This document shows, piece after piece, positions 1 through 8,800 of a stretch of DNA of 64,000 bases (its first letter is position 1; every line of letters starts with the position of its first letter). A program made the position numbers and the translations under genes. The notes beneath the pieces are model-generated. The model searched no databases. It was not told where the DNA came from and saw nothing but the letters and a program-made list of their open reading frames with translations. The stretch comes from JADLDB01 sp040752975 (GTDB lineage: Bacteria; Myxococcota; Myxococcia; Myxococcales; Myxococcaceae): NCBI GenBank assembly GCA_040752975.1, contig JBFMHF010000004.1, positions 52,991 through 116,990 on the forward strand, in the 5' to 3' direction.

Positions 1-960
1 AATGGCGACAGCCGGCAGGACCTCATCGTCGTGCCCACCACCTCGGGAGGCACCACCGTCACCGCGGCGCTCCTCAACGGCTCGGGCAACGGCACGTTCG
101 GCGGCACCACGACGCTCTCGCTGCGCGGCGACGTCCTTGCGGTCGGCGATCTCAACGGTGACGCCAACGCGGATCTGGTCACGGTGATCGAGAGCACGAC
201 GGCCCCCGCGGCGGAAGTGCGGCTCGGCGCGGTGGGCTCGCCGGTGTCGCTCCCCACCACCGCGGTGCCGACGGCGGTGGCGATCGGCAACGTCACCGGG
301 GACGCGGCCAACGACGTGGTGGTGGGCACCACCGCCGGCGTCAACGTCTTCACGCAGGCGAGCGGCAGCTTCACCGCGCGCAGCACCCTGGGCAGCGGCA
401 ACGTCACCGCGCTGGCGCTGCGCGACGTCAACAGCGACGGGCGGCTCGATCTCATCGTCTGCACCACCGTCAGCACCACCTACTACCTGAGCGTGTTCCT
501 CAACGTGGGCGACGGCTTCCAGGGCACGGCGGGGTACAGCGTCACCAACGCCGGCGCGGGCCTCGACGTGGAGACGGGCGACTTCAACGCAGATGGGCGG
601 GCGGACCTCGCCGTCCTCCTCACCGGCAGCACCGTGCGCATCTTCGCCAGCCAGGGCAACGGCGCCTTCACTCCTCAGACGAACGTCACCCTCCAGGCCT
701 CGTCCCTCGTCGTCGTCGATCAAGACAATGACGGCCGGGAGGATCTCGTGGGCCTGGCGTCGGACGGAGTGCGTGTCTCGCGCACCACCGGCGCCTTCGT
801 CTTCGAGGCGAACCCGAGGCTGTGGACCTTCGGCCGCACGCTGGCCGTCGGCACGCTGTCCTCCGGGAAGGAGGACCTCGACACCTTCCGGGACTTGATT
901 CTCGTCGCGCCCCTCAGCACCGGGAGCGAGGTGGTGACGCTGTTCGGCGCCTGCCGGTGA
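1..960 (+). CDS. FG-GAP/VCBS repeat protein, 5' truncated by window edge
   Basis: The frame is open from the first base of the window, so the true start lies upstream; about 319 codons are visible, ending in TGA. The sequence is a run of repeats with the Asp/Asn-rich signature of FG-GAP/VCBS blades, for example NGDSRQDLIV at the very start, then LNGDANADLV, VNSDGRLDLIV, FNADGRADLAV and QDNDGREDLVG, spaced roughly 50-60 residues apart. Such repeats fold as calcium-binding beta-propeller blades in secreted or surface proteins. The visible part has no membrane segment or sorting tail and ends in GACR. Function is unknown; an extracellular adhesion or binding role is only inferred from the family. 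Confidence 0.85.
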   Translation, partial: NGDSRQDLIVVPTTSGGTTVTAALLNGSGNGTFGGTTTLSLRGDVLAVGDLNGDANADLVTVIESTTAPAAEVRLGAVGSPVSLPTTAVPTAVAIGNVTGDAANDVVVGTTAGVNVFTQASGSFTARSTLGSGNVTALALRDVNSDGRLDLIVCTTVSTTYYLSVFLNVGDGFQGTAGYSVTNAGAGLDVETGDFNADGRADLAVLLTGSTVRIFASQGNGAFTPQTNVTLQASSLVVVDQDNDGREDLVGLASDGVRVSRTTGAFVFEANPRLWTFGRTLAVGTLSSGKEDLDTFRDLILVAPLSTGSEVVTLFGACR

Positions 961-991
961 AGGCTGCTCCGCCGGGGGTTATTGTCTCCTC

Positions 992-1396
992 GTGGAGCCG
1001 ACGTGGGTGCGCATCGGAGTGATGGATTCGCGGCGTCCCCAGGCCGTCGCGACGGTGCCCGCGCGCCCGCTGGGGCAGTTCGAGCGGATCCGCCGCGGCC
1101 TCATGCGAATGCTGCTCGTCAGCGGGGTGCTCCTCCTCGTGGGCAACGTGGGGCTGGTGATGGTGCCCATTCCCCACGTCCACCTGTGCCTGTTCCCGCT
1201 GGCCTTCATCCTGGGGCCGATCGTCGGGGTCGCGGCGTGGCGGGACAGGGCGGTGCTGGGGCAGGGCGCGATCGCCTGTCCCCGGTGCGGAGCGGAGGTT
1301 GCGCTGCCGGCGGAGCTCCCCGGGTGGCCCGCGCGCGTCACCTGCGAACGCTGCGCGATCATGGTGGAGATCAACCTGGCGCGGGCCAGCCCTTGA
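992..1396 (+). CDS. Small membrane protein with C-terminal zinc ribbon
   Basis: Predicted 134-residue protein starting at GTG 992 (an in-frame ATG at 1022 is possible). Two hydrophobic segments are visible, about residues 38-58 and 66-84, followed by a cytosolic-looking tail with two CxxC pairs (Cys96/Cys99 in CPRC and Cys118/Cys121 in CERC) that look like a zinc ribbon. I do not recognise a named family. It sits 31 bp after the FG-GAP gene and about 80 bp before the next gene on the same strand. A real but uncharacterised gene. Confidence 0.6.
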   Translation: MEPTWVRIGVMDSRRPQAVATVPARPLGQFERIRRGLMRMLLVSGVLLLVGNVGLVMVPIPHVHLCLFPLAFILGPIVGVAAWRDRAVLGQGAIACPRCGAEVALPAELPGWPARVTCERCAIMVEINLARASP

Positions 1397-1477
1397 GGTG
1401 CTCGGGCGGCTGCGCGGATCGTCCCCACAGGCCTTGATGGCCGGTGCATCACGAGCCCCCGGGGGAACGGGTGCGGC

Positions 1478-2089
1478 GTGGCGAGCGTCCTGCGCGCCAT
1501 GATCCTCACCGCGCTGCTCTCCCTGACGATCGCCCAGCCCGAGGCGCGCATGGTGGACGCCCTCGCCGCGGGACGAGCGCTGGTGGGCCAGCCGTACCAA
1601 CTGGGGGGACGCCTGCGGAAGCCGGGGGAGGGCGCCGACTGCGAGGCCGTCATCTTCGCCGTGGCCGAGAAGCTGACCGGCTGCGGATGGAGGAGCTTCC
1701 CCGTCGATCCCACGAAGATGCTGGCCACCCGCGCGCTGGGCGATCGGGTGAAGGGCCTCGATCCGGTCGCCACGAAGGACCTCGACCTGTCCGCGCTCCG
1801 CCCCGGTGACGTGGTGCTGCTCGTCGCGGCCACGCAGAACCCGAAGGAGGGCCCGATCGGTCGGCTGGGCGATCACGACGTGTGGGTGTGGCACACCGGC
1901 GTCTTCACCGGCGACGGCCGTTGGCTGGTGGGCGATCACTTCGCCGGCCAGGTGGTGGAGACTCCGCTCCGCGCCTACCTGGAGGAGCACGCCGACTCGT
2001 ACGAAGGCGTCTTCATCTTGAGGACCTCGGGGCGGAAACCGCCCGTCTGCCGCCACCACGCCCCGCTCGCCCCGCCGCCGCCGAAGTAG
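1478..2089 (+). CDS. NlpC/P60-like (CHAP-type) secreted hydrolase candidate
   Basis: Predicted 203-residue protein; start GTG 1478 gives a short n-region before a hydrophobic stretch (residues 8-19) that looks like a signal peptide, with ATG 1499 as an alternative start. The core resembles papain-like NlpC/P60 amidases: LVGQPYQLGG followed by a cysteine in DCEAVIF (Cys55) and a later histidine in WHTGVF (His139). Members of this superfamily cut peptidoglycan peptides or other amides in the envelope. The Cys and His spacing is plausible but the third polar residue is not clear to me, so the activity assignment is tentative. It ends in a Pro-rich tail. Confidence 0.55.
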   Translation: MASVLRAMILTALLSLTIAQPEARMVDALAAGRALVGQPYQLGGRLRKPGEGADCEAVIFAVAEKLTGCGWRSFPVDPTKMLATRALGDRVKGLDPVATKDLDLSALRPGDVVLLVAATQNPKEGPIGRLGDHDVWVWHTGVFTGDGRWLVGDHFAGQVVETPLRAYLEEHADSYEGVFILRTSGRKPPVCRHHAPLAPPPPK

Positions 2090-2133
2090 CGGGATTCACG
2101 GAGCCATTCTCCGTCGCCACTTCGGGTCATGCA

Positions 2134-2151
2134 GTTCAAGGCGACTTGAAC
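2134..2151. promoter_or_regulatory. Perfect inverted repeat upstream of the polyprenyl synthase, candidate operator
   Basis: The sequence reads GTTCAAG-GCGA-CTTGAAC, two perfect 7-bp arms around a 4-bp centre, ending 13 bp before the ATG of the polyprenyl synthase at 2165. A TATATG hexamer at 2152-2157 directly follows and could be a -10 element. No Shine-Dalgarno is visible between it and the ATG. The second gene of this operon encodes a GbsR/MarR-type regulator, so autoregulation through this site is an attractive inference. Confidence 0.5.
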
Positions 2152-2164
2152 TATATGAACTCGC

Positions 2165-3142
2165 ATGGATCCCCAGGTGGCGTTCCGGCCGTTCCTCGAG
2201 CAGGTGGAAGCGTCGCTGCTGGAGCAGCTGGGCGGGCCTGCGCCGAAGGAGACGGACACGCTGATCCAGGCGGCACGGCACCTTTGCCTCGGCGGAGGTA
2301 AGCGCGCGAGGCCCACGCTGGTGAAGATCTTCGGCGACACCCTCTCAGTGGACGGCGCGAAGCTGGTCGAGCCGGCCGTCGCCGCCGAGTTGATCCACGC
2401 GGCCTCGCTGCTGCACGACGACGTGGTGGACAGCGGAATGTTCCGCCGCGGCAAGCCCACGGTGAATGCGCGCTGGGGCAACATCGTGGCGGTGATGTCC
2501 GGGGATCTGCTGCTCTCGGGCGCGCTGCTGAAGTTGTCGGCGGTCGATCCACGGCTCACCGCGTCCGCGCTCGCCACGGTGGCCGAAATGACGCGCGCGG
2601 CGATCGCCGAGGTGCAGGCCCGCGGCAACCTCGAGCTGTCCCTTTCGGAGCTCAAGGCGATAGGAGAAGGGAAGACGGGCTCGCTCTTTGGCTGGTGCGG
2701 CAAGGCCGCGGCGACGGTGGCGGGCGATGCCGAGGCCGCGCGCTGCTTCGACGCGTTCGGCCGGCGCATCGGCGTGGCCTTCCAGATGGCCGATGACATC
2801 CGCGACATCACCGGCACGGACGAGGGCAAGCCGCAGTACGCCGATCTCCAGTCGCGCACGCCCAACCTCCCGGTGGTGCTGGCCGTGGCCCGCGACGCGC
2901 GGCTGAAGCGGCGGATCGGCGAGGCCTGGCAGTGGGCCGCCCTGACGCCGGAGAAGGTCCGCGAGCTGGGCACCGGCGTGCTGGTGACTGGCGCGCTGGA
3001 CGACGCCATCGTCCTGATGAACGAGGAGATCGACTCCGCCGTCGAGGCGCTCGGGCCGTACGCGCTGCACGAGTCCGGCGCCAACCTGGTGATGTGGGCC
3101 CGCACCATCGCGCGCGGCATCGCGCTCAAGGGGGCCGCGTGA
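2165..3142 (+). CDS. Polyprenyl diphosphate synthase (trans-isoprenyl diphosphate synthase)
   Basis: Predicted 325 residues, typical for the family. It condenses isopentenyl diphosphate onto an allylic primer to make long-chain prenyl diphosphates for quinones or lipid carriers in the cytoplasm. Visible motifs are GGGKRARP (residues 43-50), the first Asp-rich motif DDVVD (85-89) and the second MADDIRDITG (about 209-217). The residue five positions before the first motif is Ala and the fourth is Ser, i.e. small, which in this family fits a long-chain product rather than C15. The next gene starts inside its stop codon (GTGA). Substrate supply would come from the mevalonate genes at 52-57 kb. 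Exact chain length cannot be told. Confidence 0.9.
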   Translation: MDPQVAFRPFLEQVEASLLEQLGGPAPKETDTLIQAARHLCLGGGKRARPTLVKIFGDTLSVDGAKLVEPAVAAELIHAASLLHDDVVDSGMFRRGKPTVNARWGNIVAVMSGDLLLSGALLKLSAVDPRLTASALATVAEMTRAAIAEVQARGNLELSLSELKAIGEGKTGSLFGWCGKAAATVAGDAEAARCFDAFGRRIGVAFQMADDIRDITGTDEGKPQYADLQSRTPNLPVVLAVARDARLKRRIGEAWQWAALTPEKVRELGTGVLVTGALDDAIVLMNEEIDSAVEALGPYALHESGANLVMWARTIARGIALKGAA

Positions 3143-3699
3143 AGGGCTACCTGTGGACACGCGCCCAGGCGCCCCAGCGCGAGCCCTCGCACTCGGACTG
3201 GGAGGCGATCGCCATCGACGCGGTGGGCAACACCATCGAGTTCTGGGGCTTCAAGCGCAACCAGGGGCGGGTGTGGGCGCTGCTGTACCTGCGCGACGTG
3301 GTGCTGACCGCGGCGGAGATCGAGAAGGAGCTCGATCTCTCCAAGGGCGGCGTGTCCATGCTCCTGCGCGATCTCGAGCGCTGGGGCGTCGTCCTTCGGG
3401 TGCGCAGCCCTCACGACTCGGCCTGGCGGTACAAGGCGGAGACGGACCTCCTCAAGATGGCGCGGCGGGTGATTGAGGAGCGCGAGTTCTCCTTCATCGC
3501 GCGGGTGCGCGCCGATCTCGAAGAGGCCATTCGCCTGGCCGAGGCCGATCCCCGGACGGCGAAGGCGAAGGTGGCGCGGCTGCGGAAGATGGAGGTGCTC
3601 GCCGAGGCCACCGAGAAGGCGCTGCGGCTGTTCCTCAAGACCTCGCGGCTCGACGTGGGAAGCCTCTTCGGCGTCTTCAAGCCCGACGAAGGCCGGTAG
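3139..3699 (+). CDS. GbsR/MarR-type winged-helix transcriptional regulator
   Basis: Predicted 186 residues from GTG 3139, which overlaps the stop of the polyprenyl synthase by four bases, implying translational coupling. The segment IEFWGFKRNQGRVWALLYL followed by LTAAEIEKELDLSKGGVSML and LLRDLERWGVV is the characteristic winged helix of GbsR-like members of the MarR superfamily; the C-terminal half is helical and probably dimerises. It likely controls its own operon, perhaps through the inverted repeat at 2134-2151. The ligand is unknown. Confidence 0.8.
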   Translation: MKGYLWTRAQAPQREPSHSDWEAIAIDAVGNTIEFWGFKRNQGRVWALLYLRDVVLTAAEIEKELDLSKGGVSMLLRDLERWGVVLRVRSPHDSAWRYKAETDLLKMARRVIEEREFSFIARVRADLEEAIRLAEADPRTAKAKVARLRKMEVLAEATEKALRLFLKTSRLDVGSLFGVFKPDEGR

Positions 3700-3767
3700 C
3701 GCGTGGGTAGAGTCGGCGCAGGTTGCCGCCTCCTGCCCGTCGACGAAGGCTGCCGCGGCCCGCCAAC

Positions 3768-4658
3768 CTACCGGCGCCGGCGCGCAGCCAGCTCGTTCAA
3801 CTGCACCTGGATGACGCTTCGCACGCGCGCGTCGAGATCGCGGATCGTCTCCGGTGACTCCACCCTGGGCGGGGAGATCGGCTGGCCCAGCAGGTACTCG
3901 AAGCGCGCCGGCAGCGGCCAGTGCGGCACCGGCCCCAACGCCAGCCCCCACGGGAGCGAGAGGTGCAGCGGCCACACCTCGGCGCGCGCGAGCTGGTGGA
4001 GGCCGAACCAGCGCGCGATGCGCTTGCCGGATCTCAGCACCATCAGCGTCTCGTGTGCGCCTGCATGCGCCACGGGGACGATGGGCACGCCGGCGCGAAT
4101 GGCGAGCTGGGCGTAGCCGGTGCGGCCCGCGAAGTTGACGGTGTAGCGCTCCGTCCACGGCCGCCAGGTGTCCACGTCGCCGCCCGGCAGCACCAGCAGA
4201 TCGCGGCGGAACTCGGTGAGGACGCGGTGGGCCCGGCCCGGCGCCGCGCGCAGCACCCCGCAGCGCTCGAAGAAGCGGCCGGACCAGGGAGTGGCGAAGA
4301 GCAGCTCGTGCCCGAGGATGTAGAGCGGGCGCTCGCGCCCGAAGTGGCGGTACCACATCAACCCCAGGCCCCACACGTCGGGGATCAACGTCCCGCCGGA
4401 GTGGTTGGAGACGAGCAGCGCCGGCGGCGCCGGGACGCGTTCGAAGCCCTCGACGCTGGTGTCGAAGTAGCAGCCCCGACCGAACAGGCGGCCCACCGTC
4501 GAGTCCAGCCGGTCGATCGCCCGGGGATCCCAGGCGCCCGGATCCTCGCCCTGCGTCAGGCCAAGCCTGCGACGCAGGCCCTCGAAGACGACGCCCCGGT
4601 GTTTCGGGGAGGGACGCGTCACGTGGATCCTCTCCCGCCCGGGTGGCAGGCTCTCCAT
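3768..4658 (-). CDS. Lysophospholipid acyltransferase-like (PlsC/LPLAT superfamily) protein
   Basis: Predicted 296 residues from ATG 4658. The N-terminal catalytic block LLVSNHSGGTLIPD (His86, Asp94) matches the NHSGG...D variant of the acyltransferase HxxxxD motif, and a later block with LPGGDVDTWRPWTERYT, GYAQLAIRAG and VPIVPVAHAG matches the acceptor- and acyl-binding region of the family. Such enzymes transfer acyl groups to glycerol phosphate or related lipids at the inner membrane. The hydrophobic content is modest, so it is probably a peripheral membrane enzyme. It is divergent from the hydrolase at 4664 with no real intergenic space, so the two promoters must overlap the coding starts. 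The acceptor is unknown. Confidence 0.75.
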   Translation of the reverse strand: MESLPPGRERIHVTRPSPKHRGVVFEGLRRRLGLTQGEDPGAWDPRAIDRLDSTVGRLFGRGCYFDTSVEGFERVPAPPALLVSNHSGGTLIPDVWGLGLMWYRHFGRERPLYILGHELLFATPWSGRFFERCGVLRAAPGRAHRVLTEFRRDLLVLPGGDVDTWRPWTERYTVNFAGRTGYAQLAIRAGVPIVPVAHAGAHETLMVLRSGKRIARWFGLHQLARAEVWPLHLSLPWGLALGPVPHWPLPARFEYLLGQPISPPRVESPETIRDLDARVRSVIQVQLNELAARRRR

Positions 4659-4663
4659 CGAAC

Positions 4664-5539
4664 GTGTCGGGGCTGGCCGAACATGTCGCGCGTGCGTCGC
4701 TGAAGCTGCTCGGAGGGTACACGAGTCGCCTCGTGTCTACCTCGATGGGGCGCGTCCACGTGCTGGAAGCGAAGGGCGAAGGGCGCGGGCCGCCGCTGGT
4801 GATGCTGCACGGCCTGTCCTCGGCGGGCGTCCACTTCATGCCGATGCTGCGACCGCTGCATGCGGCCTTCTCGCGGATCATCCTCCCCGATCTGCCCGGC
4901 CACGGCTTCTCCGAGCCGCCGCGGATCCTGGAGATGCCCGGCTTCCACGACGCGATGCTGGAGGCGCTCGATCGGATCGTCGACGAGCCGGCCATCGTCC
5001 TCGGCAACTCCCTCGGCGGCTACGCGGCGATCCGCTACGCGCGGGAGCGGCCGTACCGCGTGCGCGGACTCTTCCTGGCGTCCCCGGCGGGAGCGGCGAT
5101 GACGGAAGAAGAGCTCGAGACGCTGCGCTCGCTGTTTCGCATGAACCACCACGCAGACGCGGTCGCCTTCGTCGATCGGCTGCTGTCGCGCTCCTCGTGG
5201 ATCCGCCACCCGATCGCGTGGGGCCTGCGCCGTCAGCTCCGCCGCCCGGAGGTGAACGCGATCCTGCGCATCGCCTCCACCGAGCACCTGCTGACGCCGG
5301 AGGACCTCGCCCGCCTGGACATGCCCACGCTGCTCTACTGGGGCAAGGACGAGCGGATCCTCCCCGAGCGCAGCCTCGAGTTTTTCAAGCGGCACCTCCC
5401 ACCCCACGCGCGCGTGGAGGAGCCCGAGGGCCTCGGCCACGCGCCCTTCCTCGACGCGCCGCTCACCTTCGCCCAGCGTCTGGTGCGCTTCGGCGAGGAG
5501 GTGGTGGCGGGAATGACCGCGGCGCCCTCGCAGGCGTGA
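4664..5539 (+). CDS. Alpha/beta-fold hydrolase
   Basis: Predicted 291 residues from GTG 4664 (VSGLAEHVARASLKLL); GTG 4643 is also in frame but would overlap the divergent acyltransferase. The fold signature is clear: oxyanion region MLHGLSSAG, strand/turn LPDLPGHGFSEPP, nucleophile elbow GNSLGG, acidic residue in WGKDERILP and catalytic histidine in GLGHAPFLD. Together these form the Ser-Asp-His triad of esterases, lipases and C-C hydrolases. There is no signal peptide, so it is cytoplasmic. Pairing with a divergent acyltransferase suggests lipid or ester metabolism, which is inference only. Confidence 0.85.
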   Translation: MSGLAEHVARASLKLLGGYTSRLVSTSMGRVHVLEAKGEGRGPPLVMLHGLSSAGVHFMPMLRPLHAAFSRIILPDLPGHGFSEPPRILEMPGFHDAMLEALDRIVDEPAIVLGNSLGGYAAIRYARERPYRVRGLFLASPAGAAMTEEELETLRSLFRMNHHADAVAFVDRLLSRSSWIRHPIAWGLRRQLRRPEVNAILRIASTEHLLTPEDLARLDMPTLLYWGKDERILPERSLEFFKRHLPPHARVEEPEGLGHAPFLDAPLTFAQRLVRFGEEVVAGMTAAPSQA

Positions 5540-5859
5540 CGGACGCTTCGCGGGGCCTTTGCCTGATCCTCGAAGAGCCCTCCGGCAGCCCGGTGCACGT
5601 CGCGAGTTCATGGCCGGCGAGGCCAATGTTCCTCAGGTTCTTCGGTGGCCTCCCGGGAGGGCGCCGGCCGCGCATCCGACGGGGGCCACGTGCGTCCGCT
5701 CGTCGCCGGGGCGAGACGGCTGTGGAGCTCCCGGCGCGGCAGAAAGCGCACCCGGGCATCACACCCGAGGGGACGGCGGAGGCTGACGCGCTCGCCAGGT
5801 TCTTCACGCTCTGAGAGAGTCCCGCTCGTGGCGCGGAACGGCGTCCCCCGAGGAGACGG
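5540..5859. other. 320-bp region without a convincing gene
   Basis: Only short open frames with poor composition are present on either strand. The last bases (GAGGAGACGG before ATG 5860) form a good ribosome binding site for the protease gene. The rest probably holds the promoter of that gene; I cannot pick out a clear -35/-10 pair. Confidence 0.5.
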
Positions 5860-8800
5860 ATGAGGCTCGTGCGACACCTGGCCTGGGTGGTGGTGGTGAG
5901 TGTGTGTCGGGCGAGCGCGGCTCCGCCGGACTTCGACGTGTCTGCGCAGGCCGAGGTGGGGCTGGCCGCGTCCCCGTCGCCGACTCCCGCCGGCAGGGAG
6001 TTGCTCGATCAGGCGCGCGTCACCAGCGTCGACGAGCGGCTGGGCGTGCCGATGTTCGTCTGGGCCACGAGGGATCCCCGCGCCGCGGATCTGCGCGCTT
6101 CGGGCGTGACGGCCGAAGAGGCCGCGCGGCGCGTCCTCTTCACCTGGGCGGCGCTGTACCGCACCACGGGCGCGAAGCTGGCCGAGGCGTCGCTCGTCCG
6201 GCTGCACGATCGCGGCGACGGCGCGGTGATCGCCAGCTTCGAGCGGCGCGTCGGCGGCGTGCCCGTCTTCCGCGACCGCCTGAGCGTGATCCTCGATCAG
6301 CGGCTCCAACTGGTGGCCCTGTCCGGGGCGCTGTCTCCGCTCGAGCCCGCGGGCATGGACTGGCGGCTCACCTCCAGCACCGCGGTGGACGTCGCGCTCG
6401 CGGATCTCTCAGCGGGCCAGCGCGGCTCCCTGCGAACGGTCGGTCGCGACGAGAGCGGCGCGGAGCTTCTGGCGACGTCGCCCGCGGAGGGGCGCACACT
6501 TATCCGCCCGGCCCGCGTGAGGAAGGTGTGGTTCGGCACCGCGAAGGAGCTGATCCCCGCCTTTCATGTCGAACTGGAGGTGGGGGAGGGCACCGACTCG
6601 GACTGCTTCGCGTACGTGATCTCTGCCTGGGACGGCGCACTGCTCTTCCGGAAGGACCTCACCGCGGCCGACACTTTCGACTATCGCGTCTGGGCGGATC
6701 CGACGACGAAGTTCCCGGACGACGGACCGCAGGGCCTCGGTGGATCCCCGCACCCCACAGGGACGCCCAGCGGCTACACCCCACCGTACGTCGCGCCGCG
6801 GCTCGTCAAGCTACAGAACGGTCCGATCAGCACGATGGATCCCTGGTTGCCCCCCGGCGCCACCGAGACCACCGGCAACAACGTCGAGGCGTACGCGGAT
6901 CTCGCCGCGCCCGACGGCTTCGGTGCGGGAGATCTCCGCGCGACCACCACCTCCAGCGGCGTCTTCGACCGATCCTACGATCCGTTGATCGAGCCCAACG
7001 CCAGCGCGGCGCAGCAGCAGGCGGCGATCACCCAGCTTTTCTACACGGTGAACTTCCTCCACGACTGGTTCTACGACTCGGGGTTCGACGAGGCTGCGGG
7101 GAACGCGCAGGCGGACAACCTGGGGCGTGGCGGGCTCGGCTCCGACAGCCTCAAAGCGGAGGGCCAGGACGTCGGCGGCACCAACAACGCGAACATGAGC
7201 ACCCCGTCGGACGGCGCGCGCCCGCGGATGCAAATGTACGTGTGGAGGCCTGGCTCGGCGGCCACCGTCACCGCCACGCCTCCCGGGGCGACCTGGAGCG
7301 CGGGGGTCGCCAGCGCCTTCGGGCCGCAGAGCTTCAGCACCTCGGGCACGGCCGTCCTCGCTGCGCCCGTCAACGGCTGCACGGCCCTCACCAACGCCAC
7401 GGCCATCGCGGGGAACATCGCCGTCATCGATCGAGGCACCTGCACCTTCGCGGCGAAGGTGGCGACCGCCCAGGCCGCGGGGGCGATCGGCGTCATCATC
7501 GCCAACAACACCACGGGGGGACCGCCGGCGATGGCCGGCACGGATCCCACCATCACCATCCCGTCGCTCTCGCTCACCCAGGCCGACGGAAACACCCTCA
7601 AGGCCGCGCTGGGCGCCGGGCCCGTGTCCGTCACGCTGGCTCGCCCCTACGTCCCCGCCCGTGACGGCTCCATCGACAGCACGATCATCGCGCACGAGTG
7701 GGGCCACTACCTGTCCAACCGCCTCATCGCCGACGCGTCGGGCCTGTCCAACCAGCAGGGGCGGGGCATGGGCGAAGGGTGGAGCGACTTCGTCGCGCTG
7801 CTGCTCCAGGTCCGTGAGGAGGACGCGCAGGTGGCGGCCAACGCCAACTTCGGCGGCGTCTACGCGGTCGCGGGGTACTCGATGAGCGGCCCGTCGATGC
7901 CAGACGCCCACTACTTCGGCATTCGGCGTTACCCCTACTCGGTGGACTTCGCGAAGAACGCGCTCACCTTCCGGCACATCGCCGACGGCCAGGCGCTGCC
8001 CGCCGGCGTGCCGCTGTCGCCAGGTCCCTCGGCGAACTCCGAGGTGCACAACACGGGGGAGATCTGGGCCACCATGCTGTGGGAGTGCTACGTGGGACTG
8101 TTGCGCGCCACGCCGCGGCTCACCTTCAGCCAGGCGAGGGATCGCATGCGGCGCTACCTCGTCGAGGGGCTCAAGGGCACGCCTGCGCAGCCCACCTTCG
8201 TCGAGGCGCGGGACGCGATCCTCGCCGCCGCGGCCGCGCGCGATGCCGCCGACTTTCAGATCCTCGCGCAGGCCTTCGCTCGTCGAGGCCTGGGCCTGGG
8301 CGCCGTCGCCCCGCCGCGTACGTCCACCACCAACTCTCCCGTGGTGGAGGACTTCAACCTCGGCAACGAGCTCGTCTTCCTCCGTGCGACTCTGGATGAC
8401 GAGGTCTTCTACTGCGATCGCGACGGCGCGCTGGACTCGGGCGAGCGCGGGCGGCTGCGCATCACGCTGAAGAACACCGGCTTCGGCGCGCTCACCGCCA
8501 CCACCGGGACGATCACCTCGATGACGCCGGGGGTAGCGATCACCGGGAGCTCACTCACCTTCCCGACGAGCCAGCCGTACGGGACGACGACCGCCGAGGC
8601 CGTGGTGGAGCTCACTGGGGTGACGGCCGTCACACCGCTCACCTTCGCGTTGACCTTCGATGATCCGGCGCTTTCGACCGCCGGTCCGCGCGTCGTCTCC
8701 GTCGTCCTGCGGGGAAACTCGGACGAGGTGCCCTCGAGCGCTTCAGGGGACGACGCGGAGACGTCGCTGTTGGTGTGGACCAACGCCCGCGACCCTGCGC

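Noticed and set aside
1975..5007. A 1010-codon open frame on the minus strand
   Set aside because: It runs antisense through several well-supported genes (polyprenyl synthase, regulator, hydrolase) and its translation is Arg/Pro/Ser-rich with no domain, except where it coincides with known shadows. High GC content makes long antisense frames common here.
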